The notes under the pieces were generated by a model. That model did no database searches. It was not told where the DNA came from and was given only the letters and a program-made list of their open reading frames with translations. From positions 62,001-126,000 of the forward strand of contig LNKV01000023.1 in NCBI GenBank assembly GCA_001465935.1: a stretch of 64,000 bases of DNA, given 5' to 3'. The stretch is from Clarireedia homoeocarpa. Its lineage: Eukaryota > Ascomycota > Leotiomycetes > Helotiales > Rutstroemiaceae. This document shows positions 11,628-22,739 of the stretch, piece after piece. The translations under genes were made by a program, and so were the position numbers. Positions within the stretch are counted from its first letter, which is position 1. Each line of letters starts with the position of its first letter.

Positions 11628-11729
11628 TTGGTTAAATCAGGACATGGTAAGAGAAAGATGGATGGAAATATACCCGATTCATTCAATGTATAAGTTTATC
11701 AAGAACATTTATTGAACTCCTGTCAACCA

Positions 11730-11760
<31 letters not shown>

Positions 11761-12088
11761 GTTGGCGTATACAGTCTATTTTATTCGAGTCCCTCGGAAT
11801 TCACTCACGCCATGGAGGAGGCCAGCAAGTCAACACAAGAATATTATTTTGCATGTAAGATTAGTATCTCTGACTTATTCCAAATCCTGGAGGAACTCCG
11901 AGATTTGGCCACAGTACACAGGGACGAGCAGAATTGGTAAAACAAGAACTGCAATGCTCCAAAAAGTTGTTATATTTGCAGCTCTGTGAGATGTAACAAC
12001 TTGATCACCGAATATTCCTATGAAATGCCTAAGTATTCATTAGTCATAATACAAAAGTCATTTAGCTCTCCATCTCCTCATTTCTAGA
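11628..12088. other. Convergent 3' region YME2 / thioesterase with T27 tract
   Basis: Between converging stop codons. A pure run of 27 T lies at 11734-11760. An open frame at 11759-11989 is antisense-free but shows no protein likeness and is not annotated. Confidence 0.5.
11734..11760. repeat. Poly-T mononucleotide run (27)
   Basis: Twenty-seven uninterrupted T in the YME2 3' flank. Could be a plain homopolymer microsatellite or an old retroposed poly(A) tail on the minus strand; no retroelement is seen beside it. Confidence 0.9.
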
Positions 12089-13096
12089 CTAATCTTGTGC
12101 CTCTAAGACTTTCATCTTCTCCTCCAAGAATCGGAAAATGTCATCAAACATAACTTCCGAATACCAATGCCCCAATCCAACATATTCTTTCATCTCCACA
12201 TCCGCTCCTAGCAACCCTAAGGCCCTCTTCGCTTCTCTCCCCAGCTCTACTGGAACTTTCTCGTCCTCAGTGCCATGGCCTAAGAATACAGGTATCTTCT
12301 GAAATACCATCCCCTTCCTAGACTCCATGTCAATCTCTTCCCTTAAAAACTCAACTCCCCGAGTTCGAGGATCTGTAAAACCCCTCTGGTCAACGTTTTC
12401 CTCTCCATTAGACCCCACAAAAGGATCGCCATCTTCATCATCCGACCTCACAAACAGATCCTCTCCCTCATCATCTCCACCATCCCTAATCCTCCGTCCC
12501 CAACCTTCCCCGCTCACCATCTCCTCCACCAACTTCCCAAACGGCAACCACCCACACATCCCCACCACCCCCGCAAACGGCTCCCCATCCCACATCAACA
12601 CCGCCGCCAGACTCGTCGCACACCCCTGACTCATCCCCCACAAGACCACATTCCTCTTCCCCACCACCTCGATCTCCCTCCTCAAGAGAAAATGAATATA
12701 AGCACAGCTCTTATTCAGCCCCTCACGCATCAAATCCTGTCTTTTCATATTCTCATACAAATGCCAACAGTCGAACCACTGGTGCGTAAAGCTCTTCTTG
12801 TATATCGTGGCGCGACTCCGGGGCGCGGTCGGGAAGATGATTTTGGCGTGGGGGAAGGCCGTTTGGAGGGTCCTGGATCCCTTGCTTTCGCTTGTGGTCA
12901 TTTTCAGGAAAGGCGGTGCGAATTTTTCGGCAAAGGAGCCGCGCCCATGGAGGATGATGAGTGTCTGGCGGTGGGGAGGAGAGGGCTCAATGGTTGTTGC
13001 TTTGGGGTAGGCGGGGAAATAGGGGTTCATGGTTTTAGATGGACGAGGCGATCGTGCCCGGACCGGGCCCTGAATAGGCGAGCCGTTGGAATCCAT
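12089..13096 (-). CDS. Acyl-protein thioesterase / carboxylesterase-like hydrolase
   Basis: An alpha/beta hydrolase of the phospholipase/carboxylesterase (acyl-protein thioesterase) family, 335 residues, single exon. An N-terminal strand and oxyanion region reads TLIILHGRGS, followed by FPTAPRSRA, the nucleophile elbow GMSQG (Ser156), HGTEDEKVP with the probable acid Asp, and GLGHWY with the His. These are in family order. It is longer than Apt1-type enzymes (about 230 residues) because of a basic N-terminal extension of about 40 residues and a very acidic insert (DDEGEDLFVRSDDEDGDPF) between the nucleophile and the acid. Another possible start is the ATG encoding MNPYFPAYP, 22 codons in. Substrate is unknown; such enzymes cleave thioester-linked palmitate or short esters in the cytosol. 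Confidence 0.82.
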   Translation of the reverse strand: MDSNGSPIQGPVRARSPRPSKTMNPYFPAYPKATTIEPSPPHRQTLIILHGRGSFAEKFAPPFLKMTTSESKGSRTLQTAFPHAKIIFPTAPRSRATIYKKSFTHQWFDCWHLYENMKRQDLMREGLNKSCAYIHFLLRREIEVVGKRNVVLWGMSQGCATSLAAVLMWDGEPFAGVVGMCGWLPFGKLVEEMVSGEGWGRRIRDGGDDEGEDLFVRSDDEDGDPFVGSNGEENVDQRGFTDPRTRGVEFLREEIDMESRKGMVFQKIPVFLGHGTEDEKVPVELGREAKRALGLLGADVEMKEYVGLGHWYSEVMFDDIFRFLEEKMKVLEAQD

Positions 13097-13607
13097 TTTG
13101 GAAAGAGCGTTGGAATTCTGAATGTTGGATTGATTAAGGATGAGGAATTATTTGACGGTTCCGTTTGTATGGGAAGATGATACCGTTTCATCGTGTCCCC
13201 AAAGATTTTAAATTTGACAGTTCCCGACTTTTGAGATGATGTTGTAACACCGAGAGCACTACATAACCGAGTGGAGAATGAGAGAATAATGGTTACCGTG
13301 CTGCAACCCGAGATGCCAAAGCTTGGGCGTTCACAGCTACATGGTTGTTGGAAGATGTAATCTCGAAACCTCCTCCCAGATTTCAGGAACATACTCGAGT
13401 ATAAGAGTAGGAAAAAGAACAAGATTGTGGAACGGCTGAACATGAGCGAGCACAGATTGCGGGAGATACTCGGAAAGCCGAAGCGAAAGTTAGGGCGGAA
13501 ATTTTAAGGGGACTTTGGTTCTGGGTATAAGATGACCCTAGCCAAGGCTTTAATTCATAATCCATCCATCCTCTTCCAGCGCAGCGAGAATACCAAGGTT
13601 AACTAAC

Positions 13608-13738
13608 AAATGACGCTCCGCTGGCCCCCCGAGGGCCACCGCCGTGGAGGCAGAACAGATAAATTAGTAGAAGAGTATATAGAAGAAATAGTCTGGCTCC
13701 ACGGCAGTGGCTCTCGGAGAGCCAGCGGAGCGTCATTT
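13608..13738. mobile_element. Foldback / MITE-like element with about 43-bp arms
   Basis: The left arm begins AAATGACGCTCCGCTGGC and runs to about 13650. The right arm (about 13694-13738) is its reverse complement with a few mismatches, ending GCCAGCGGAGCGTCATTT. Each arm has its own small palindrome (GGCTCTCCGAGAGCC in the right arm), so the whole can form a branched hairpin. The 45-base centre is AT-rich and non-coding. A related single arm occurs at 57006-57048, so the sequence is dispersed. No clear target-site duplication was seen and no transposase is present; non-autonomous MITE is the simplest reading. Confidence 0.7.
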
Positions 13739-13766
13739 TCAATAATGCCCAGGGCGAGTTTTCTAT

Positions 13767-13822
13767 TTGCTTTTTGCTGCTTGCTTTTTGCTGCTTGCTT
13801 TTTGCTGCTTGCTTTTTGCTGA
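13767..13822. repeat. 14-bp minisatellite, four copies
   Basis: The unit TTGCTTTTTGCTGC is repeated at 13767, 13781, 13795 and 13809, the last ending TGA. It begins 28 bases after the foldback element. Non-coding. Confidence 0.88.
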
Positions 13823-14424
13823 TTGTTGTGATGTTAAAGAAGAAGGTGAATCTATCACTTCTAAGAAAAAAAGCATATGCGAGGTTGAGCAAAAAGCTGA
13901 ATAAAAAGCCCAAGTGAAGGATAGTCTTGAAAGCTGGAAACAGGTAGGCAAATGTTGGACAGCAAGGTATCAAAAGGAAATGTCAACTCAGTTTGTTCCC
14001 ACTCATTCACCCAATCTGGGCTTATTTCAAACGACTTGTAATACTTAGTACATATCTGATACTCTCGGCCACAAGGTAACAATAACAATAACGTACAGGA
14101 CACGTGTGACATGTAGGTAGTGCGCCAAATACACATACAAAGAAACAAATACACGCTTTCCTGAGCACAATTACGACGCAGACCGAAAGTCGCCCGTCCT
14201 CTCGTGAAAGTAGGTAGGTAGTAGGTATACACACAAGCACGTGGAATCCTTCCCGCCTCTTCCACCCCTTTCATCCCCCCTCCTATATATATTACCGTGA
14301 GCCATTCCCAATCAATTCTAGTACATTGCGGCGTGATAAGGTTAACCTAACCGAACCGAACCAAACCAAACCGCATCACCCTACCGTTCCACCTACTCAT
14401 TGATTCGAAATTTCGACCGCCCAA

Positions 14425-17400
14425 TCATATGAATCCCTTGGTCAAACTATCCTGCCTGCTCAAACTCGTCTTCCTTTTCGGGATATCAATTCCCGCATCA
14501 TCACTACTGAATTCACTTCCAGGTCTCCATGTCCCACTGGCAGATATTCTTCCACCGGGTCCCTTCTGCATTCTTAGCGCCTTCCAACCTTCCAATTCCC
14601 TTTCGAGTCTCAAAGCCTTCTCTTTCTCCTCTCTCAGCTCTCGCTCTGCCCTTCTCGCCTGGAGTTGGTTTGATGAATCGCTTGATTGCAATTCGTCGAT
14701 TGTCTTCAGAAGTTTCTCAACCTTATCTCGAGATCTCGCAATGTCTTCTTGTAATTGTGCGTTGGCCTTTTCTTTGCGCTCGATTTGCTGCTGAAGATCT
14801 TTGACAGTGCGGTCGACGTTTCTCACCGAGCGTTGGGATTTGTTACGCTCCGATTCCTGTTCTTCAAGTTGGGCTTCAAGCTGTAAACATGTTAGTAACG
14901 GTAAAGAAATTGTCGGCTGAAAAGGGGGATTCTTACCTCTTGCACACGACCGTGAAGGAATCGTACGTCTTGGCTAGCGCTTGAATAACCCTTGGTCTCA
15001 AGATCCAAAAGTCTCATTTGAGTTTCTTTAAGGGACTTCTCCAATGCCACCTTCTCCTTGCTCAATTGAGCGGTCATCTCCCGCTCGGCCACAATATCTT
15101 TTTGCATCTCCGATGCGAGAGCCTCGGAACGCCTCATCTTACCTACAGCAGCAGCGGCGATATCTTCCTGTTGAGCCAAGCTAGATTTGAGCTCTAAGAT
15201 CTCACGATCCATACCTGCAGCATTCCTCAATGCCGGACTGTCACTCTGGGCAAGATCATCGAGGCCAGCCTTGGCTTCCTGCAGACGGGTTTCCAAGCTC
15301 CGCTTTTCTCGCAGAAGAAGGTCACGTTCTGCAGAAACATCATCCACAGAAGTTCTCAAAGAACGCACTTGTGACAACAGAGATACAATTTTGCCTTGAG
15401 CATCATTGTGTGCATTAACAGCCTCATCGCGTGCAGTACTGAGATCAGCAAGAGTTGTCTCCAAACGTGCCTTCTCTTTAGACCAGGTTGAGCTGTTGAG
15501 TACCTCATCATCCCATTTGGAGCGAAGTTCATCAAGTTCTTCTCGGAGTCTTGTGTTCTCAGCTTGCTTGAACAGTTTTTCTTCTCGGGCAATGTCGAGC
15601 TCATTTGTGAGGGTAGCAAACTCTGCTTGGTACTTCTTCCTTGTTTGCTCCATGCTGGACTCTTTGTCTTCAATTTCCATGGCTCGTTGGCTGCGGTAAT
15701 CTTCCAGCTCATGTTGTAATCGTTTCCTTGCTTGCACGGCAGCATCCAGATCAGAAGATAAGTCTTCGAGTTTTTCTTCATAGCGTTGATTTTGCTTCTG
15801 AAGATCTTCGATCATCTCATCCATCTGCTTGCGTTCTGACATAATCTCGGCACAAGTATCCTCGGCTTCCTTCGCCTGCGAGCGCGCAAATTGTTCTGCT
15901 CTAGATGCCTTCAGCACAGCTATTTCGGCCTGTTCCAGCTTGCTGAAGTACTCATCTGCTCGACTCTTGTACAAAGAAAGGCTTGAGGTCACATCAGTAA
16001 GTTTTGAAGATTCGGCATCCAAACGGATCTGAAGATCGGCGAATTCTCGAAGAAGCTGATTGCGGCTAGCAGCATCTTGGTCTCGTTGGAGAGTCATATC
16101 TTCGAGATCAGATTTAGCATCACGGAGGTCAACCTCCAGGGCGGCACGAGTACGCTTAAGAGTTTCAAAATTCTTCTTCGTGTCATTTAGATCAATCAAT
16201 GCATCCTTGTGAGCATGCATTAACAGTCGTCGGTTTTCCTCTTGGTTGTTGATGAGTTCAAACAACTCTTCGTGCGATTTAGTTTGTATGTCTCGGAATG
16301 ATAGTTCACCACTCTGAATACTCTTCTCAAGGGCGGAGACCTTCTTGGCGGAGTCATCAAGCATTTCGTGCAACCTGGAGTTGGCTGCTTCTAGTTTGTG
16401 CACACGGCGCATCGAGGGGCTGACGTCAAATATGTCCTTATCTGGTGAGAATCGTTCGAGTTGGCTTTGCAAATGTCGATTCTGCATCTGGGCGATCTGG
16501 AGCTGGTTTTGAAGTTCTTCCACATCAGCCTTCAGATCCATTCGGTTGTTATAACTTAACATATCCGCGGTACGATCAGAACGTGCAGAGTCTTGGGCAG
16601 CATCGCCTGCACTTGGGAAATGACGAGTTGGTGTAGTGATGTTGGAAGCTGGTCGACCATTGAGTTTGTTTCTAAGGCGCGTAGGTGACGTATTTCGCGC
16701 TCCTTCATTCACATCAATCTCTTCCAGCTTAGACCTGGTGGGGGAACGACGATCTGACATGTCGCCGAACTCATCCTCATATCTCCTTCGTAACTCAATC
16801 ACTTGCGCTTCGGCGTTTGATCGGCCTGCAGCCTGGACTCTTAAGTTTTGTTGTAGTTCTTCAATCTTCTGAGTGAGCTGTAAGATGAGGTTCGGGTTAT
16901 CAGAGCTACTCTTGTCGGTACTACCATCATATTGCGCAACGGGAGGTGGCGCCATCTCAGGGTCAACGACTTTCATGAGTTCCAGGATGTCCTTATCTCG
17001 TGTGTCAATTAGTAACTGTAGCTGTCGGTTCTTTGCTTGAGCCTGACTGTGAAGTTGTCGTTCATCCTCTAGTTTCCGATTTGCCTCTGCTAACTGAGTG
17101 GCTGCTGTCGAAGACGCTTTTTCGGCATTGCGACTACTCTTGTGCTCGCGTTCGACCTCGTGTGTAAGATCTTCGAGACTCAGCTCTAGCTTTTCCTTCT
17201 GTTTCTGAAGAGAGGTAATTTGAAGCTGTGCGTCACCAAGCTGCTTATTCAGATTCTTGTTCTGCTCCTCCATCTTGGTCTTTTCACGTTGAACCGTAAT
17301 GAGTTGGCCTCGTGATGTCTCGCTTGCCCTTGAAGTCGTACGAGCGATTTCAAGACCCTTTTGTTGTAATTTGTTTAGCAATGCACGATTGTCATTTTCG

Positions 17401-20400
17401 GACGCATTGAGTCGACTACGGACGGTATTGAGTTCACGCTCAAGGCGCTCCTTTTCTTGGTCGACCTTCAAGCCAAAGTCACCGGATTCGATCATTACCT
17501 TGTTAAGCTCTTCCACCTGTTGATTCAGCTTACTGCATTCCGTCTCAAAATATTTAGCACGATTTTGCTCGGCTTCGAGATCTTTCTTCAAGCTTGCTTC
17601 CTTTTCCCGAGCTAGGCGAGTTGCATTGCGATCGCCCGCAATCTCAGCTTGAATCCTGGCTTCCTCAGCGGCAATCTTTGCTTCTCTGAGCTTCCTAATC
17701 TCGTTTCGAGCCTCATTACGCTCCGCCTCTGCAGACACGCGATTCTCCATAGCTCTTCTCAATGTATCTTGTTGAACATACAATTCTTTTTCGATGATTA
17801 TCTTGGCGTCATTGAGTTCTTGGAATTTCCCACTGAGTTCGCGGAACTTATGCTCAGCCAGCAGTTGAACATCGTCACGAGATTGACGTTCTTTGCTGAG
17901 TTCTTTCTGTACGTCTGAAAGCTGCTGTTTCAATGTTGTGATTTGTTCTTCCAACAACTTGCGATTCTGATCAGCTTGAGCATCCGCTGTCAGTCTGGCA
18001 TCGAGGAGTCGTTTTGCATCAGCAGCCTCTTTCTCTAGGTTGGCTTGTTGAGATTTCATAGCGAACATCTCGGCCTGAACTTCCTTTAAACGGTTGGAAA
18101 CATTCTCCTTTTCGGCTGAAAGGGAGCGCTTTTGCTCATCGAAAGTTTTCTTTTCGCTCTCATATTTCTTGTTGTCAGCCCGAAGTATAGCTAGCTCACT
18201 TTCCTTGCGCCTCACTAGATCTTCGTAGCCAGTGGAGGTCGCTGATAGTTCGACAAGCTGTTTCTGGACTTTGCGGTTTTCGTTAGAGAGATTGCTCTCT
18301 CTTAACTTCGAGGCTTGAAGTTCTTTGTTGGCTGTGGCTAACTTGATATCTAGATCCTGGTTGGCTTTTAGGATCTTCGCCTCGAGGTCCTCCACCTTTC
18401 TGTCCTTCATACTCAATTGACTCTGGAGTAGTTGTAGTTCTTGAGATAGTTGAGATTCCTGGAGACTTCTATCGGCTTGCTTCTGTGCCAGATCTTTCAA
18501 TTGCTTGTCTAAATTAGTAAGCTGTTCAGCCAGATCTTTCTTTTCGCTTTCGAGCTTAGAAATGATTAGACCAGCTTGCTCTAATTGAGATCGATATTCT
18601 TCAGCCTGGTATTCTCCCCTTTTCTTAACCTCTAGCAAATCATCGAGCTGATCTTCGAGCTTCTCTTGGTCTTCAATAGCGCCCGCCAATTTATCACTCA
18701 GTTCAGCCTCTCGAAGCTGCAATCGCTTGAAGATTTCTTCTTTGTCCAAGGCTAAAGATCGTTCACTTTCCAAAGTTTGTTGGATTTTGACCATCTCGGT
18801 ATGTGTATTCCGTCGTTCTTCGTCCAATTTCTGGCGCTCCATGGCCTCTTGCTTCATCTTCTCGTTAAGTTTTTTGATCATTTCATCCCGCTTCTTCACT
18901 TCTGCAGATGTTCGTGTACCACCCAGAAGTGGTTTCATTTTCACTAGGAGGCGCCACCACGGATTCTCGCACAGATTGATGTATACCTGGAAGTTTCGCT
19001 GGATTATTCTGGTTGCCTCCGCTCGGTATAGCCGTTTATTGGCGATACGTCTTTGTATGAACCCACGAGCCATAGACTGAAATCTCGACATGATTTCCCT
19101 AATCAAAGCATCACGCTGCTCCTCAAGTTCTGCGAGAACACCAGCACGGAAGAATACTTTTGTTATTCCAACACGGTACAGCGACTTGTCAAGTTGAAGT
19201 TTCTCGAGCATCATCGTTGCGGCAGTCTGACCGTCCACATACCCCTTTGGTATCTGGCGACATAGCACTTCGTATCGTTGGCGGAACTCAGAGAAATGGA
19301 GTCTATTAGGGAACCCGGTTCGTGCAATCCTAATACCCTCCAAAACACCATTGCAGCGCAATTGATCGAGGACAAGTGGGGCACTGAGTTGTTTCGGTTT
19401 CTTTTTGTGATTGGGAATGATACATCTCACGAAATGAGGATGAGTAGACTGTAGTTGTGCCATCAAACTCGCCAGATGCTCCTTATGTCTTTGAGCAACG
19501 GTGCGGAAAAGGCCTCTCTTTACCCTACTCCTAATTGCTAAAGATTCATCATCTGCATCAGCACAATCGCTGAAAAGATTCGCAACATGTGCATCGCTTG
19601 AACCAGCAAGTAACCGTGTGATATTGTCGTTTAAAGGGTCTTTATTTTTCTCCAGCCAGCCTTCAGTAGAATACTCCACTTCCGCAGCATAATGGGTCAA
19701 CATAAATCCCTGGCCAAGTCGAGATGCTCGGTACTTTGGAGTTTTCCGATCCCATAGCGAATGAAGTTTCTCTGTAAAGGACTTGTCGGTTGCTTTTGGC
19801 ATCACGCAGTCTTCATCTAGACAGGAGAAGATACCAATAGGGTTGGGCAACTCAATCAAATCTATCGTTGGTTGAAGATCGTGCCCGAAATCAATGAACT
19901 TCCATTCAATCTTTTCACGAGCATACTCCTCCTGTTCGAGAACAAACATGTGATGATTGAAAAACTGCTGAAGTTTCTCGTTTGTGTAGTTGATGCACAA
20001 CTGCTCGAAACTGTTCTCTTCAAAGATCTCGAATCCGGCAATATCAAGGACTCCAATGAAACGTGAGTCGTCAAGACCCATTCCAGTGCGATCTAATTGG
20101 CGATTGATTCTTGCCACCAAGTCACCAAACCCTCTCTCATATATACCCTTTGCCAGCGCGTTTATGGCGAGCAGAACCTGTTCTGGTGTTTGAACCTTTT
20201 CCACCCATTCCCGTCCAGCTTTGACCCGAGGATGAAGTAAACCTTTCAAGAAAGAATCAAGTGGGATTCCAAGTAATCTACAGGCTTTGTCGGCTTGTGC
20301 ACGCGCGTCCGGGGCTAGTCTGGCTTGATCTGCCGATCTGCTCTCCTTCACAACTGTGATGTTGCCCAAATGAAGCACAGCAGCAATTGTCCGTAGTATA

Positions 20401-21757
20401 GAGACTTGCTCTTGGTCATCAAATCCCATAATGTTGAATGCTTCAACCAAAGAATTCCACTCATCTTTATCCGAAACACCAACAATCGTATCATGGCCAT
20501 CTCTGGTGTATGCAAAATCTTCCACATCCAGACCGTCGATGAGAAAATCTTGCTTCAAGGATCGATCCGCACCTTTGAGAAGTTGGTAGAAAATATGATA
20601 GTTTCGTTCATGGCTATTCAATCTGACTACCCTAGACTTTTCGAGCAGGTACCAGTCTATGAACGCACCAGCGATACTCCCATTCCTTGTGAACTCTATC
20701 CTGATAAACTTGCCGAACCGAGAAGAGTTGTGATTCCGTACCGTTTGGGCATTTCCAAAGGCCTCCAGGATAGGGTTGGCGCGAAGGATCTGTTGCGAGA
20801 GACTTGAATGTTGCACTTTGTTCTTGGTTGGTGACTCGGAGTTTGCAACTGCTGCAAGATACTGGATAACCTTCTTGGTATTTTCTGTCTTCCCTGCTCC
20901 AGATTCTCCAGTGACAAGAATGCTCTGGTTCTCCCCTTCTTCTACCAAATTTCGAAACGCTTCATCAGCCATAGCGAAAATGTGAGGTTTTGTTTCTTCT
21001 CTGCTGTGTCCTCGGTACATGTTAATGTAGTCATTTGTATATATTGGCAGGGAGCAGTAGGGATTGATTGTCACTAAGAACAAGCCGGAGTAAGTGTAGA
21101 TGAGGTCGGCTTGGTACCTCATATGGAGGTTGTGCACAACAGACGCTTCATTCAAGTGAGTGAGCTCTGCCATGTCGTTTGCCTTGTCGAACTTCGCCGG
21201 GTTGACTTTATCCACGGAATCTGCGTCGACTTCTCGTTGCTGTGAAATAAATTAGCCAAAAAAAAAAAAAGCACAGAAAAAGCCGGACTGAAGCTTACAC
21301 TGCCATCGTCACATTGAACCAGTATCATTTTATTCTCTAATTCTTCCACAACCCAACCTTTGACAAAAGCAGTCTGTGGATCTTTCAGCCAGACATATCT
21401 CTTCCCGGAGAAATCGTTCTCCCCTTCCATTGCTTTCACCGTCTCTGCTCCAAGTCTCATCTCCTCAGATTTGATGAAGGATGGTGCGAATGTATTCGAG
21501 GATGGCGCGGGAGGTTTCGAATTGGATCTAAACCGCAGAGAAACATTATTAATATTATTATTAGAGTTCATGGCATTGGACAAGGAGGAGTGAGATTGGT
21601 GTCGGCTGTGCGAATGAGTATTCTGCAATGGAGATGAGGATGGCGGGGATGTGAAAATGGCAGATTTGGGCCTGCCATTTGAAACTCCTGGCTCTGGTGA
21701 TAAGGTTCCTGACCTTGCAAAAGGATTGTTGCGTTTCGATACAAGATTTGAGGCCAT
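14425..21757 (-). CDS. Class II myosin heavy chain
   Basis: Conventional two-headed myosin that drives the contractile actomyosin ring in septation. Exons are 21757-21299, 21239-14937 and 14880-14425, joining in phase to 2405 residues. The N-terminal 85 residues are Ser/Pro-rich, then an SH3-like fold (KRYVWLKDPQTAFVKGWV). The motor follows with P-loop GESGAGKT at 264-271, switch I NHNSSRFGKF, switch II DIAGFEIFEENSFEQL and actin-site HFVRCIIPN. After the converter come an IQ-like segment (MSRFQSMARGFIQRR) and the lever/rod junction ENPWWRLLVKMKPLL. The rest, about 1,400 residues, is heptad-repeat coiled coil with a break around residues 1590-1660 (Ser/Pro/Arg rich: DRRSPTRSKLEE). Orthologous to fission yeast Myo2 / Aspergillus MyoB type. 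The start at 21757 was chosen because the upstream in-frame ATG adds 20 residues without family support. Confidence 0.95.
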
Positions 21758-22739
21758 TTTGAAGTTGTCGCCTTGGAATGGTCGGTTTGCGATGAGATTT
21801 GTTATAGCTGTAAACAAAGTCCTTCCATTGACGATTCAACCTGTAAGTAAACACCCGATCGGGTTGGATTTGGTAGACAGGAAGGTAGAGCAGCTTTAGC
21901 ACCCCATCCAACGTTTTGATTCTTCAATTGACACACAAGAAAGAATAGAGGAAGAGAGCAACGCGTGCTATAATCTGTTGTCAGTTGTGGAGACGCGAAT
22001 ATGATAGTGAGGGATCTAGTAGTACTCGGTAGACTGACTAGTAATTTCTCCCTGCAGCAGACTGTAGTGTCAACAAAGTAAAAAGTTTCCCCTGGCAACG
22101 GGTCCACATCGGTAATCGGTCACAATCGATTACTTGCCGCTAGATAAAGTGCGTTGTCTGTGTGCGGTATTTTTCTCGCTCGATAAGAGATTCTTCCATT
22201 TGCTTAGAGCGGCAACTTTTTTGGCCATTCCCATCTTGCCCTCAGGATCGGAACGGAATATCTATCAACTCGGGACTAATACGTCGGAGTTCCTGGCACA
22301 AGTTGATTTTTATAACTCGCTCGACTCGGAAGCGTTCTTTGCTGAACATCGATCAAGAGTTCCTTCTCCCCCATTCCCCGCCCCTTCCTGTCGCTTTCAA
22401 TCATCAAGACAATTCAACAGAACACTTGGGTACTCTGTACCAGTAGTTGAGACGAGAACGTGATAGTATCACCAACCTCTTTTTGTTGATTTGGATCTTC
22501 TTGCTGAAGCCATTCATTTGCCCTCGCGCACAATTTGTTCTTGAGGCTATTTGCGATTAATCTGCCTCGACACTCCCCCGTTTCTCTGTAATTCCTTTTT
22601 CATCATTGGTTGTACAATGATACTCGACCGTTAAATCGACGCGTCTTCGAGGTAATCGTACAATATCAGGAAATCAGAACTAATCGTACAGTTTTCTGCA
22701 TATATTTGCTCTTTTTTTGGCCACAACAGGATCGCGACA
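21758..22739. promoter_or_regulatory. Divergent promoter region myosin II / Red1-like gene
   Basis: About 1 kb between divergent start codons, holding both promoters and 5' UTRs. A GATTACT-type direct/inverted motif (cggtaatcggtcacaatcgattac) lies at 22111-22134. Open frames here overlap the presumed UTRs and are not convincing. Confidence 0.5.

Larger units (their letters stand above)
13097..14424. other. Intergenic with foldback element and minisatellite
   Basis: About 1.3 kb upstream of the thioesterase and downstream of myosin. It contains the 131-bp inverted-repeat element (13608-13738), a 14-bp minisatellite (13767-13822) and a CCGAA/CCAAA pentamer stretch near 14345-14373. The latter partly resembles degenerate telomere-like sequence but is too short to claim. 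No gene recognised. Confidence 0.5.

Noticed and set aside
14345..14373. Telomere-like stretch TAACCTAACCGAACC...
   Set aside because: Too short and degenerate; it fits the pentamer repeat tendency better than an interstitial telomere.
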